DNA of 64,000 bases from Sphingomonas populi (GTDB lineage: Bacteria > Pseudomonadota > Alphaproteobacteria > Sphingomonadales > Sphingomonadaceae). Position 1 is the first letter of the stretch. Every line of letters starts with the position of its first letter. The notes beneath the pieces are model-generated. The model saw nothing but the letters and a program-made list of their open reading frames with translations, ran no database searches and was not told where the DNA came from. The position numbers and the translations under genes are program-made. This document shows, in pieces, positions 47,609 through 57,800 of this stretch. The DNA is taken from positions 62,001 to 126,000 of the forward strand of contig NZ_SGIS01000010.1 of NCBI RefSeq assembly GCF_004208535.1. Direction: 5' to 3'.

Positions 47609-48319
47609 TCAGCGTGTTCGCGGCAACAGCCGGAAATCTTTCGGATCGAGCGCGCGCTTCGCGAAGAACGCCGCGCGGACCGCGCCGTGGAAATAGTTGA
47701 CGCGGTTCATCCGCATCCCGATCGCGGCGCGCCCCGGTCCGCCCGGCGATTGCTGCGGGGTGAAGGTGATCGGCGCTTCGGCCTGGAGCTTGCCGTCGAC
47801 GAAGGAGCGAAAGGTCTGGCCGTCACAGCTTTGCGCGACATGATACCAAGGCCCGACGGGGAAGCGCCGCGTCGGGTCGATCAGCGTCTGTTTGTAGCCG
47901 GGGCCGGTGACGAAGGCATCGAGATACCAGCTCTGCTCGACGACGCGGATCTCGAACAACATCCGCGTCTTGCCGGTGCCCGGCGGCGCACCCGAGCCGT
48001 CATCGGCTTCGAGGTGAAACCAGCGCTGTTCGAACGCGCCGCCATCGGGGCGGAACAGCGCCTCGATGGTGAAGGCCTTCGCGCCAACCAGCGGATGACG
48101 ACCGATCAGCAGCGCGTCATCGATGCCGTCGAACGCGGTCGCGCGTCCCCACGGACTATCGACGAGGGTAGGCGCGCCGACCAGCTCGACGGCCTGCCCG
48201 CCGACCGAGCGCAGCGAATCGAACTGCCACAGCTCACCGGCCGGTCTCGCCCAGGCGACGCGCGGCATCGCAAGCGTGGCCAGCGGCAGTGCGCCGCGTA
48301 AAAGATCTCGCCTGCGCAT
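47609..48319 (-). CDS. LamG/concanavalin-like secreted protein
   Basis: This 236-residue protein starts with MRRRDLLRGALPLATLAMP, a twin-arginine-like or Sec signal, and a mature beta-rich jelly-roll. Typical LamG strings are FTIEALFRPDGG, WYLDAFV, PVGPWYHVAQSCDGQTFRSFVDGK and GRAAIGMRMNRV. Such domains bind or accompany cell-wall polysaccharide, so a role with the pectin genes is plausible. An ATG three bases upstream (48322) is possible; GGAGG spacing favours 48319. It converges on the strand with the metallohydrolase 24 bases downstream. Confidence 0.8.
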   Translation of the reverse strand: MRRRDLLRGALPLATLAMPRVAWARPAGELWQFDSLRSVGGQAVELVGAPTLVDSPWGRATAFDGIDDALLIGRHPLVGAKAFTIEALFRPDGGAFEQRWFHLEADDGSGAPPGTGKTRMLFEIRVVEQSWYLDAFVTGPGYKQTLIDPTRRFPVGPWYHVAQSCDGQTFRSFVDGKLQAEAPITFTPQQSPGGPGRAAIGMRMNRVNYFHGAVRAAFFAKRALDPKDFRLLPRTR

Positions 48320-48393
48320 CATGTGCCTCCCGTTACCGGCTTGCTATCATCGGTGGCTCGTGCCGTGCAAATCCGTTAGCGACGCGCACCATC

Positions 48394-49080
48394 ATGATCG
48401 ACCGGGAAACCCCTGAGATGCGAAGCTTCTGGGCCGCCTTCGTACCGCCGCCGCCCGCGACTGGCTGGCGTGAGCGGATGCGCGGCGCGCTCGGCGCGGC
48501 GATCGGCATCGTGCTGATCGGGGTCGTTTCGGCGTGGTGGATGGGCGCGGCTTCGTCCGGCCTGCCGTTCCTGATCGCGCCGCTCGGCGCATCGGCGGTG
48601 TTGTTGTTTGCGGTGCCGGCCAGCCCACTCGCGCAGCCGTGGCCGATCGTCGGCGGCAATGTGATCGCCGCGCTGATCGGCGTGACGGCGGCGCGCTGGG
48701 TCGCGGAGCCGGTGGTGGCGGCCGCGCTCGCGCTGGGGATCAGCATCGCGGCGATGTCGGCGTTGCGCTGTGTCCATCCGCCGAGCGGCGCGGTTGCGCT
48801 GACGGCGGTGCTCGGCGGCAGTCACATCACGGCGGCGGGCTATGGTTTCGCACTGGAGCCGGTGCTGCTTAACTCGGTGTTGCTGACGATTGTCGCGATC
48901 CTCTTCAACACCGCGACCGGCCCTTCCTATCCGCACCGGGCGCACGCCACCGCGCGGCCCGCGCCCGACGCGCTCACCCCCGACGATTTTGACGCGGTGC
49001 TCGCCGACTATGGCGAGACGCTCGACATCGACGCGGCGGACCTGAGAGCCTTGTACGAAGACCTCCGCCGCCGAGCCTGA
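48394..49080 (+). CDS. HPP-family membrane protein
   Basis: This 228-residue protein has four to five helices between about 32 and 165, and carries the HPP signature LRCVHPPSGAVAL plus LIAPLGASAVLLFAVPASPLAQPW. A soluble C-terminal tail follows (PDDFDAVLADYGETLDIDAADLRALYEDL). HPP proteins have been linked to nitrite/anion transport in plants and cyanobacteria; the bacterial substrate is unknown. A start at 48418 is also possible. Confidence 0.88.
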   Translation: MIDRETPEMRSFWAAFVPPPPATGWRERMRGALGAAIGIVLIGVVSAWWMGAASSGLPFLIAPLGASAVLLFAVPASPLAQPWPIVGGNVIAALIGVTAARWVAEPVVAAALALGISIAAMSALRCVHPPSGAVALTAVLGGSHITAAGYGFALEPVLLNSVLLTIVAILFNTATGPSYPHRAHATARPAPDALTPDDFDAVLADYGETLDIDAADLRALYEDLRRRA

Positions 49081-49174
49081 CCATACGCCCTGCCATTAAA
49101 AAGCTGCTGACTTGTGCCACCGACTCGGCGTAGGTCCGGCAACCCGCGCTGCCGCGTGGAGCGAGACGAGAGTG

Positions 49175-49954
49175 ATGGACGAGCAGGACGAAAAGCAGGA
49201 ACCGGCGGGCGTGAAAGGCGCGCAGACGCTGATGCGCGCGCTCGATATCATGGACGAAGTGATCGCCGGACCGATCCGCGCGACCGATCTCGCGCGCAAG
49301 CTGGGGATGAGCAAGACGACCGCGCACCGGCTGGTGCAGGCGCTCGCCTCGCGCAAGTATCTGCAGGTGACGCCGACCGGCTTCGCGCTGGGGCCGAAAC
49401 TGCTCCAGCTCGGCGCGTTGGCGACCGAGCAGATCAACTTCATGCATATCGCCCGACCGTTCATGGAATTGCTGTCCGAACGCACCGGCTTCTGCGTGTT
49501 CGCGGGCAAGCGTGAGGGCGACTGGTCGCGCCATCTCGACCGCGTGACCGGGCAGCAGCGGCTGCGCGTCGCGACCTCGCCGGGCGACCGCCGCCCGATC
49601 GCGGAGACCGGGATCGGCAAGGCGTTGCTGCTCGACGAGCCGGACGAGCATTGGGCCCAGCTCTACATGCAGGCGACCGGCGAACCCGCCGGCTCGGCGC
49701 GCAGCACGCGTTTCATCGAGATGATGCACACGAATCGCGAGCGCGGGCTGGTGCTTCACGACAGCGAGCTCGGCGATGGCGTCCGCTCGATCGCCGCGCC
49801 GGTGCGCGATGCGCGCGGCCAGATCTGCATCGCGATCAGCATCGCCAGCGCGGCACATTATCTGACCGAGGACACGATCGACGATCTCGCCGCGCAAGTC
49901 GCGCGCGCGGCCAATCAGGTCAGCGCGGCGATCGGCTACAAGGGCGCGAAGTAG
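49175..49954 (+). CDS. IclR-family transcriptional regulator
   Basis: This 259-residue regulator has an N-terminal winged helix-turn-helix (about 15-75; GPIRATDLARKLGMSKTTAH). A GAF-like effector domain follows (about 90-255) with ETGIGKALL, GVRSIAAPVRDARGQICIAISIA. IclR regulators control aromatic, acid or sugar-acid catabolism; the position beside a pectin locus suggests a sugar-derived effector, but this is inference. The next gene, an esterase, starts 8 bases after its stop and is probably co-transcribed. Confidence 0.9.
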   Translation: MDEQDEKQEPAGVKGAQTLMRALDIMDEVIAGPIRATDLARKLGMSKTTAHRLVQALASRKYLQVTPTGFALGPKLLQLGALATEQINFMHIARPFMELLSERTGFCVFAGKREGDWSRHLDRVTGQQRLRVATSPGDRRPIAETGIGKALLLDEPDEHWAQLYMQATGEPAGSARSTRFIEMMHTNRERGLVLHDSELGDGVRSIAAPVRDARGQICIAISIASAAHYLTEDTIDDLAAQVARAANQVSAAIGYKGAK

Positions 49955-49962
49955 CGGACCGT

Positions 49963-50811
49963 ATGACGAACCTCGGCGCCGATACCGTCTGGCCGTTATG
50001 GGCTGACACTGTGGGCGGGGACGCCTTCACGGTGCAGGACGTGGCCGCGCCGCCCGAGCAAGCGGTGGTGACGGCGGTGGCGGCGCCGGTGCTGCTCGGC
50101 TTCGCGCCCGCCGTGCCCAACGGCAGGGCGATGCTGGTGCTCGGCGGTGGCGGTTATGTCGCGCTGATGGCGGGGCGCGAGGGCGTCCAGGTCGCGCGGT
50201 GGCTGACCGGCCTCGGCTACCACGCCTTCGTGCTGATCCACCGCTTTCCCGAGGCGGCGACGGGGCCGTCGGCGCCGCTCGATGACGCGCGGGAGGCGAT
50301 GCGCCGTATCCGCGTGCGCGGGCTGGCGCCGGACGGGCTGGGTGTCGTTGGTCTGTCGTCGGGCGGGCATCTCGCCGCGTGCCTTGCCGCCGAATATCCG
50401 GCCGAATGGACCGAACCGCCGTCGCCCCGCGCCGCGCTGCCGACGCGGCCCGATGTGCTGGTGGTCGGCTACGGTCCGCTCTCGACCAACGCCAAGGGTC
50501 GCACGCTGCTGCCCGACAAGCCGCCGCTGCCACCTGCCGAGAAGCAAGCGATGTACGATCGGCTCCAGCCCGACACGCAGCTTCTGCCCGGACCGCCGCC
50601 GATGTTCATCGTCTATTCGGGCAACGATCCGGTGGTTCCGGTCGAGAATGCGCTGCGGCTTTATGGCGCTGTGCGCGGGGCCGGCGGGGTGGCCGATTTG
50701 CATATTTTCGGCGATGCGCCGCACGGTTTCGCGCTCGATACGCCGGGGTTGCCGGTGTCGGCTTGGCCGGAGCTATGTGAGGCGTGGCTGCGGCAGGTGG
50801 GGTTTTTGTAA
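49963..50811 (+). CDS. Alpha/beta hydrolase, BD-FAE-like carbohydrate esterase
   Basis: This 282-residue hydrolase has the nucleophile elbow GLSSGGH with S133, an oxyanion-hole segment GGGGYVAL, an acidic residue in YSGNDPVVP and the histidine in GDAPHGFAL. The arrangement matches BD-FAE/CE1-like acetyl esterases of hemicellulose and pectin loci. No signal peptide is present, so it would act on imported oligosaccharides. It follows the IclR gene by 8 bases and ends before a repeat. Confidence 0.8.
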   Translation: MTNLGADTVWPLWADTVGGDAFTVQDVAAPPEQAVVTAVAAPVLLGFAPAVPNGRAMLVLGGGGYVALMAGREGVQVARWLTGLGYHAFVLIHRFPEAATGPSAPLDDAREAMRRIRVRGLAPDGLGVVGLSSGGHLAACLAAEYPAEWTEPPSPRAALPTRPDVLVVGYGPLSTNAKGRTLLPDKPPLPPAEKQAMYDRLQPDTQLLPGPPPMFIVYSGNDPVVPVENALRLYGAVRGAGGVADLHIFGDAPHGFALDTPGLPVSAWPELCEAWLRQVGFL

Positions 50812-50820
50812 CCGATAAAA

Positions 50821-50950
50821 GCCGTTCGTCCCGAGCGAAGTCGAGGGACCGACCCGTGCGCAGGTGTCTCGACTTCGGCCCTGCGGGCCGAAGTTTATCC
50901 TGAGCGGCTGGCTTGCCAGCCAGCCGAAGGGCTCGACACGAACGGGTCGG
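50821..50950. repeat. Compound inverted repeat between the esterase and the GPH symporter genes
   Basis: The left arm GCCGTTCGTCCCGAGCGAAG plus TCGAGGGACC (50822-50850) is the family core. The middle holds GTCTCGACTTCGG and GGCCCTGCGGGCC-type palindromes, and the right end GGCTCGACACGAACGGGTC pairs back to the left. It lies between convergent genes, and several stems could form, so it may act as a two-way terminator. Confidence 0.85.
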
Positions 50951-50959
50951 GCCGGTGGC

Positions 50960-52489
50960 TCAGCGCACCATCGGCGTGGCGACGGGATTGTTGCCCCATA
51001 GCCGGTCGTAGCGCCAGCCCGACAGATCCTCGACGATCGCCGCCGCCTGTGGCGAGGATGGCGCGTCCGCGCCGCCGCGCAGATGCTCGATCTCGTCGAG
51101 CAGAACCTTGTGCGTCGCGGGCGTGAGGCGGAAGCGGGTCGAGACCAGCACGCCGACCACCAGCATCGCCAGCGTGCCGACGCCCAGCACCTCCACGATC
51201 GCCGCGATCGCCTGCGGGCTCTGCTGCGCGGATTTCGATACGAAGCCCGCCGCCTGCATCACCTGCCCGACGAGGATTACGGCGAGGGCCTGGCTCATCT
51301 TGCGCACGAAGGTCATCACACCGGCGAACGCGCCCTCGCGCCGTCGCCCGGTTACGATCTCGTCGACGTCGGCCATGTAATTGTACGTCGCCCACGGAAT
51401 GTAGTTGAGCGCGCCGCGGCCCAGCCCGGCGAACACCACCGGTAGCCAGAACAGAGCGGCGGTGGCGGTGTAGCCCGCCGCATACATCACCAGGAAGATC
51501 ACTACCCCGGCGGCGAAGCTCAGCGCGGCGAAGCGATAGGCGGCGGCGGGCGAGAGCCGCAGCGCGAAGTTGATCGCCAGCACCACCGCGACGAGCTGGA
51601 CGATATAGGTCACGCCAACGAGATTGGCGACGATCGCGGTCGATCCGGCCAGCGCGAAGATCACGAAATAGGTGAAGGCGGCGTTGTAGATGTCCTGGCT
51701 GATATAGCCGCCGAGATACATGCCGAGGTGGAGCCGGAACGCGCGGATGCGCAGCGTCGACCACAGATTGCGGTACAAGGCGGCGAAGGCCGCAGCCAGC
51801 GTCGGACGATCGTCTGCGATATCGTCGAGGCCGGCGGCGCGCGGGCGTTCCCAGCTAAACAGGTACAGCAAGGTGGCGGCGGTCATGAACAGCGCGGAGA
51901 AGATGATGCCCATGTAGAGATAGGTATCGGGTGAATCCGGCCCGAGCCACGCGATCAGCCAGCCCGGCAGGAACGCGGCGGCGATCGCCGACATCTGGCC
52001 GATCAGGATGCGCGCGCCGGCGAACTTCGCCTTGGTGGCGTAATCGGTCGCCATTTCGGACGCGAGCGTCTCGTAGGGGATGATCTCCATTGCATAGACC
52101 ATCTCGAACAGCACGTAGGTGACGAGGTAGTACCAGAAGCCTTGCCCCGCGACCCACATCACCGCGAACGAGGGCAGCAGCGGAATCGCGGCGAGGATGA
52201 AGAAGCGCCGCCGCCCGAACCGGCGGCCGAGCCATGACCGCCCGAGATTGTCGGAGAGATGCCCGATCAACGGGCTGGTGAACGCATCGAGCACGCGCGC
52301 CACGCCGAAGATGATCGTCGCCTGCGCCGCCGAAAGCCCGCAGAAGCTGGTGTAGAAGATCAATATCCAGGTGCTGACCACCGCCATCGATCCGGCGCCG
52401 AGCACGTCGTTGCCGCCATAAGCCAGATAGGTGTGAAGGCGGACGCGGCGCGGCGCCGGATCGATGGCGGTGTCGGGCACGGTTTCCAC
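50960..52489 (-). CDS. GPH-family sugar:cation symporter
   Basis: This 509-residue transporter has twelve predicted helices and the GPH features GGNDVLGAGSMAV in helix 1, RVLDAFTSPLIGHLSDN, the RRFGRRRFFIL loop and IPYETLASEMATDY. This family (MelB, XylP, and oligogalacturonide/rhamnogalacturonide carriers such as TogT) imports glycosides and uronides with a cation. It is the last gene of the - strand pectin operon, 14 bases after the GH105 gene. The GTG start is set by GGGAG. Confidence 0.93.
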   Translation of the reverse strand: METVPDTAIDPAPRRVRLHTYLAYGGNDVLGAGSMAVVSTWILIFYTSFCGLSAAQATIIFGVARVLDAFTSPLIGHLSDNLGRSWLGRRFGRRRFFILAAIPLLPSFAVMWVAGQGFWYYLVTYVLFEMVYAMEIIPYETLASEMATDYATKAKFAGARILIGQMSAIAAAFLPGWLIAWLGPDSPDTYLYMGIIFSALFMTAATLLYLFSWERPRAAGLDDIADDRPTLAAAFAALYRNLWSTLRIRAFRLHLGMYLGGYISQDIYNAAFTYFVIFALAGSTAIVANLVGVTYIVQLVAVVLAINFALRLSPAAAYRFAALSFAAGVVIFLVMYAAGYTATAALFWLPVVFAGLGRGALNYIPWATYNYMADVDEIVTGRRREGAFAGVMTFVRKMSQALAVILVGQVMQAAGFVSKSAQQSPQAIAAIVEVLGVGTLAMLVVGVLVSTRFRLTPATHKVLLDEIEHLRGGADAPSSPQAAAIVEDLSGWRYDRLWGNNPVATPMVR

Positions 52490-52504
52490 GGCGTCGCTCC
52501 CGGA

Positions 52505-53620
52505 TCAGATATAGCTGCGCAGGAATTCGGCGAGCGCGCAGATCGCCAGGCTTTGTCCATAGGGCATCGAGGTGAGCGCGATGTCCTTGTAGAATTGCAG
52601 GGTGCTGCCCATCGCCGTGCCGAAGCTGACTTGGCGCAATTCGCCGGTGTCGTCGATATTGGCGAGCACGCCGCGCACCGCCTTGATGCCGACCGCCTCA
52701 TAGTGGCGCGGCAGATAGCCCTTCCGCACCGCCTTGAGGATGCCATAGGCGAACCCTGCCGTCGCCGAGGCTTCGAGATAGCTGTCGGGATCGACGATCA
52801 GGGTGTGCCACAGGCCGGTTTCGGCGTCCTGCGTCTCGGCGAGCGTCTTCACCTGCGCGGCGAGCGTATCGATGAGGAAGGTTCGCAGTGCATCGCCCGG
52901 CGGCAGATCGAGGATCTCGATGATCTCTGGGATGGCGATCGTCACCCAGCAATTGCCGCGCGCCCACAGGGCTTCCGCATAATTGTGGCGGCCGTTGAAG
53001 TCCCACCCGTGGAACCACAGGCCGGTCTTCTTGTCGAACAGGTATTTGATGTGGATGAGGAACTGGCGCTTGGCCTCCTCGACATACTGCGGCCGGCCCA
53101 GCAGCAGCCCGATCTTGGCGAGCGGCAGCACCGACATCATCAGCGTGTCGTCCCACAATTCACCGGGATTCTCGTCATTGTAGACGATGTGCTGGAAGCC
53201 GCCGTCCTCGGTCTTGGGCAGGCCGTCGGGCGCCATCAGCCATTCCGCCCAGGTGTCGAGATAGGGGATGTAGCGCGGGTCGGGCGCATGCTCATGGAGG
53301 TAGGCGAGCGTGATGAACGGCGCCATCGTGTTGATGTTCTTGGTCGGCGTGCCCTCGGCGAAACGATCCTCGAACCATTGCTTGATGATGTCGAGCGCCT
53401 TGGCGTCGCCGGTCTGCTCGTAATAGCGCCACATGCCGAACAGGCCGACGCCGTGAGTCCATTCCCAGCCGGCCCAGCCCTTGGTGTCGATGATCCGCCC
53501 GTCCTCGAGATGGAGCAGGAATTCGCCGGTTTCGTCCTTGATGGAGAGGAGGTTGTCCATCAGCCGGTCGATCGCCGCCGTCACCTGAGTGCGCGGGATG
53601 TCGTGGGTGAGAGCGGCCAA
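52505..53620 (-). CDS. Unsaturated rhamnogalacturonyl hydrolase, GH105
   Basis: This 371-residue (alpha/alpha)6-barrel hydrolase hydrates the 4,5-unsaturated galacturonyl end left by pectin lyases and so frees rhamnose-linked products. Landmarks are GWEWTHGVGLFGMWRY, FITLAYLHEHAPDPRYIPY, ELWDDTLMMSVLPLAK (catalytic Asp at 157/158), GWDFNGRHNYAEALWARGN and the C-terminal SFGTAMGSTLQFYKDIALT. TTG is used as start, supported by AGGAG six bases before it. There is no signal peptide, so it acts in the cytoplasm after import. It lies 12 bases after the GH53 gene. Confidence 0.92.
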   Translation of the reverse strand: MAALTHDIPRTQVTAAIDRLMDNLLSIKDETGEFLLHLEDGRIIDTKGWAGWEWTHGVGLFGMWRYYEQTGDAKALDIIKQWFEDRFAEGTPTKNINTMAPFITLAYLHEHAPDPRYIPYLDTWAEWLMAPDGLPKTEDGGFQHIVYNDENPGELWDDTLMMSVLPLAKIGLLLGRPQYVEEAKRQFLIHIKYLFDKKTGLWFHGWDFNGRHNYAEALWARGNCWVTIAIPEIIEILDLPPGDALRTFLIDTLAAQVKTLAETQDAETGLWHTLIVDPDSYLEASATAGFAYGILKAVRKGYLPRHYEAVGIKAVRGVLANIDDTGELRQVSFGTAMGSTLQFYKDIALTSMPYGQSLAICALAEFLRSYI

Positions 53621-53632
53621 GGGTATCTCCTG

Positions 53633-54856
53633 TTACTTGCGGATCGGGGCAGGGCGCGCGGCGGCCGGGAGGCCATAGTCGCGCGCCATATTACGATAGA
53701 GGTTTAGAAAGGCGGGATCGGCGTCGTAGCGGCCACCGTGATCCTCGGGCGGGGGCGGGGCGGCGTTCGGCACGGCGCCGGGCGCTTCGGCGGCGTTCGC
53801 GCCCTGGGACACGAGATTGGGCTTCGGCCCTTCGCCGGCGTTGACGCCGTTCTTGGTGAAGATCGCTTCCTGGTGCCGGGTCGGTTCCCAGATGAAACTG
53901 CCCCGGCCGCCCCGATGGCCGTGAACGAGATCGTTCAGATAGCGCTTTCGCGAGCTGTATTCGATCGCGAAGAAGCCGTGATCGGGATAGCGCTGCTCGA
54001 ACGCGTCGAAGGTGCGTGCCCAATCGCCCTCGGCCGCCTGCTGGTAGCAGGAGAAGCCGGTCGCATCGAAGCGCACCCCCCGGCGCAGCACATTGTCCAT
54101 CCAGTCCTGCACGATCGGCCAATGCCGGCCGAGATGGTTGTGCAGCGCGATCTTGGCACCGGGTACGGTTTCGCGGGCGGCGGCGATGCCGGCCTTCAGC
54201 AAGGCGGCGAAAGCGTCGTACCCGCCCGCGCCGGCGAGGTGCATATGCGTCCGGTCGGTGACGGCGTTTCCCGTCGGGATCGTCAGCGGCACGCGCCCGT
54301 CGGGCCACAGCATCCCGAACGTCGTCTCGTTGCCGATGATAACGAGATCGGGCGCGACGCCCGCTGCCGCCATCGCGCCGAGTGAATCGCGGGTATGCCG
54401 ATGGACCGCATCGACCAGCTTGGCGAAGCTCAGCCCCGCCCATGCCGCCGGCTTGTCCTGATGCTGCGGATCGGCCCACGTATCGGAATAGTGCAGCGTC
54501 AGCGAGAGGTGGAAGCCGGCCGCCTTGATGCGCCGCGAATAGTCGATGATTTGCGCGAGGCCGCACCACGGCCTGCCGGGCTTGCCGCGCGAATAGCCGT
54601 TCGCCGGATCGACGAACAGCCGCAGCTTGATCGCGTTGAAGCCGGCATCGCGGAAGATCGCGAGCGGATCGCGTTGGACGCCCGCTTCGTAATAGGTCGC
54701 GCCCGCCGCTTCGTCTTCGGGCACCCACGAGGTGTCGGCGCCGATCAGATAGGGCCACGGCCGCGTGCCGCTCGGCGCGGAGCGCGTCGCCCCCGCGAGC
54801 AGAAGCCCGCCCGCACCGATGCCCAGCGCGCGCCGCGAGATCGCGAATGCGCTCAT
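53633..54856 (-). CDS. Arabinogalactan endo-beta-1,4-galactanase, GH53
   Basis: This 407-residue exported enzyme hydrolyses beta-1,4-galactan side chains of RG-I. A signal peptide ends near residue 25. The TIM-barrel core has GADTSWVPEDEAAGATYYE, IKLRLFVDPANGYSRG and LTLHYSDTWADPQHQDKP. The acid/base E177 sits in IIGNETTFGMLWP, and the nucleophile E299 in FFAIEYSS. A variable Pro/Ala-rich C-terminal extension follows. The ATG overlaps the GH35 stop (ATGA) and the gene is 12 bases upstream of GH105. Confidence 0.92.
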   Translation of the reverse strand: MSAFAISRRALGIGAGGLLLAGATRSAPSGTRPWPYLIGADTSWVPEDEAAGATYYEAGVQRDPLAIFRDAGFNAIKLRLFVDPANGYSRGKPGRPWCGLAQIIDYSRRIKAAGFHLSLTLHYSDTWADPQHQDKPAAWAGLSFAKLVDAVHRHTRDSLGAMAAAGVAPDLVIIGNETTFGMLWPDGRVPLTIPTGNAVTDRTHMHLAGAGGYDAFAALLKAGIAAARETVPGAKIALHNHLGRHWPIVQDWMDNVLRRGVRFDATGFSCYQQAAEGDWARTFDAFEQRYPDHGFFAIEYSSRKRYLNDLVHGHRGGRGSFIWEPTRHQEAIFTKNGVNAGEGPKPNLVSQGANAAEAPGAVPNAAPPPPEDHGGRYDADPAFLNLYRNMARDYGLPAAARPAPIRK

Positions 54857-57800
54857 TTCAGCTCGGCCGGCGTTTGCGGCGCGGCGACCCTGCGGACGGG
54901 CACGCCGCCCGTCACATTGCGCAGTGTGACGAGCTTCACCGCCTCCAGCGCGTCGCCGGGTGCGCCGTCGCTGGTGACAGCGAGCGCGATGACGTTGTGG
55001 CCGTGATGATCGAGGATGCCCTCGGGGATCGGAAAGGTGCGCTGCGGGCCGACGTGCGCGATGAACTGGCCCATGTTCCAGCCGTTGACGAACAGGAGCG
55101 CGCGGTAGCGGGCGACCGATCGCGGCGTCTTCGGATCGCCGAACGAGACGGCGATCGTCGCATCCTGCCCCTTCGGCACGGCGAGGTCGAAGCCGGTGCG
55201 ATACCAGGTCGTGCCGGGCTTGGCCGATGTGGCGGGGAGGGAAGCGGTTGGCCAAGTGCGATCGTCGAAGCCGGGTAGATGCCAGCCCTGCCGCTCGCCA
55301 TATTGCCCACCAGTGTTGGCGGGGCCGCGCGCCGGATCGGGCAGGTCTTCGCCACCGCGCTGGCCCTGGATTCGCCACGCGATCGGAATGCCGAAGCTGC
55401 GCCCGCCCGGCGCTTCGAGTGAGGCGGAGATCAGGCCGCGCGCTTCCTTGTGGAAATCGTCGGCGTCGAGATCCCAATTGTGCCCGTTGTTGCGGACCAT
55501 GACCGACAGGACATGCTCGCCCGGCGCCTGCGCGCCCGAGGGCAGCGTGAAGCGCGCGCCGCCGGTGGTGATCGGGCGGGGCAGGCCGCCGGGCAGCTCG
55601 TCCTGCCCGACGAACACGCCGTCGAGCCAGACCTGCACCAGACCCGATCCGCCGGCGCCGTAGAACAGAGCCAGCGTCTTCGCGTCGGGCGCGCCGGTGA
55701 AGTGGCCGCGATACCAGACATCGCCTTCGTGGAAGCCGTAGGAATCCATTCCCATGTTGGGCTGGCCGTCCGGGCGCGACGTGATGCTGGCGCTCGCGCG
55801 GGTATCGATCGCCTGCCAGTTGGTGTCGTCGAAGTTTGGCGCTACCTCGGGAACGCCATCGGCGGTGCGCCAAGGATCGAGCGCGGGCAAGGTCACGGCG
55901 GCGGGGCCGGCGAGGGGGCGGATCGCGGCGAGGCTGCCGGTTGGGGTCGCCTTCATCGGCACGGCGACGCCGTTCCAGCGCACCGAGCGCAAGGCTTTCG
56001 GCGCCCAAATCTCCAGCGGTGTGTCAGCGGCGACGTCGCCGGTCAGTGTGAGCGTACCGCTTTGGCTCGCCGCGGTGCGGACGAGCGCGGGGCCGCGCAC
56101 CAGCACCGGACCCGCCGCGCTGTCTTGGCGCCAATAGCGCACTGCTTCTTTCTCGTCGGCGAGGATCAACGTCAGCGCTGGCCGCCCGCCGCCGGTGATC
56201 CGCACGATGGCGCGACCGTCGTGCCTATAGCCGAGCTTGAGATCGCCCGTGGCCGCGTCGAAGGCGCTGTCCGCTTTGCCTTCGAGCACGGTGACGCTCG
56301 GCGTGGAGGTGTAGCGCAGCACGGTCTCGCCCGGCTCGGCGGTGCGGCCGTAGAGAAGCAGCAGCCCGGCGTGGTCGATCGTCTGCGCGCTTTGCAGTTC
56401 GGAGGTCGAATAGACCAGCCGCTGCCCGGCGAGATCGACTCCGGCGACCAGCCACTTGGCGTCGAAGCCGTTGAGCCGCAGCGGCAGCGTGTAGCGACCG
56501 TCGGGCAGATCGGCGGTGACGGTGAAGCGATCGTCGCTCCGCGCGTTCGAGGGCTTGTGCGTCACCAGCAGGAAGCGCGCGCCGCTCTCGGGGTTTGTAT
56601 TGTGGTAGACCTGAATGTTCGGCGAGGAGATCGCCACCGGCCCGGCTGGAACCATCCCGGCGAGATCGGGCACCGAGGCGATCAGCCCGCCGAGTTGCTT
56701 CAGCTCTTCAGCCTTCTCGCGAAGTTCGCGCGGTTCGGAGATCGCCGCGCCATAATCGTAGCTGGTGAACACCACTGGCGCGGGCAGCCAGCCCCAGCTC
56801 GTGCCGCCATAGCCCATGTAGAAGCTCTGGATGCCGATGCCGTTGGCGAGATTGGTGCCGTAGAACACGCGCTGGAAGCGCTTGCCGCGCTGGATGGCGT
56901 TGCAGTCGTAGCCGCCGTTCGATCCCCAATAATCGAACCAGCCGCCGCCGAATTCGGCGAGGAAGCCGGGCGTGTCGGGCGATGCCGATGCGCCGCCCTT
57001 CGCGCCGCCGGGGCCGTAGAAGCCCCAGTCGGGCGCGGCGACATCGCGCGTTGGCTTGCCCTGCACGGTGCAGGTGCCGCCGGGATAGCCGTCGAACGCA
57101 TAGAGATTGTTGGGGCCGTGGACGACCTGCGCGACCGGCGAACCGTCCGGCGCCCAATAGCCGTTGCGGCCCTGATCATTGTGGAAGATCGGCACGGTGA
57201 TGCCGTCCGCCCGCGCATGGGCGTAAAGATGGTCCATGTAGCGCCGCTGCGACGCGGTCGTCACCGACAGTTCGTTCTCGATCTGGTGGAGGATGACGGT
57301 GCCGCGATGCCCCTTGCCGTCACCGTTGATCTGGTGGCGGGCGATGATCGCGTCGATGCGGCTGGTCCATTCGTCGACCGCTGCGAGATATTGCGGATCG
57401 TCGGTGCGGGCCTTCGCGCGCTGGTTGACCAGCCAGCCCGGAAAGCCGCCGCGCGACAGTTCGGCGTTCACATAGGGGCCGGCGCGGGTGATGACGTAGA
57501 GGCCCTCTTCCTCGGCCATCGTCAGCAAGCGATCGATGTCGCGGATGCCGCTGAAATCGTACACGCCCTGCTTCGGGCTGTGATATCCCCAGTCGAAATA
57601 GATCGCGACGGTGTTGAAGCCGCTCGCCTTCATCTTCTGGAGAATGTCGCGCCACAGATCGGGGCTGGGCAGGCGGAAGGGGTGGAACTCGCTCGACCAG
57701 ATCAGCGTGCGTTTGCCGTCGATCATCAGCGAGCGCGCATCGTAAGAGACGCGGCCGAAGCTGCGGACGGGGGCGGCGAGGTTGGCGGTCGGCCTGGCGA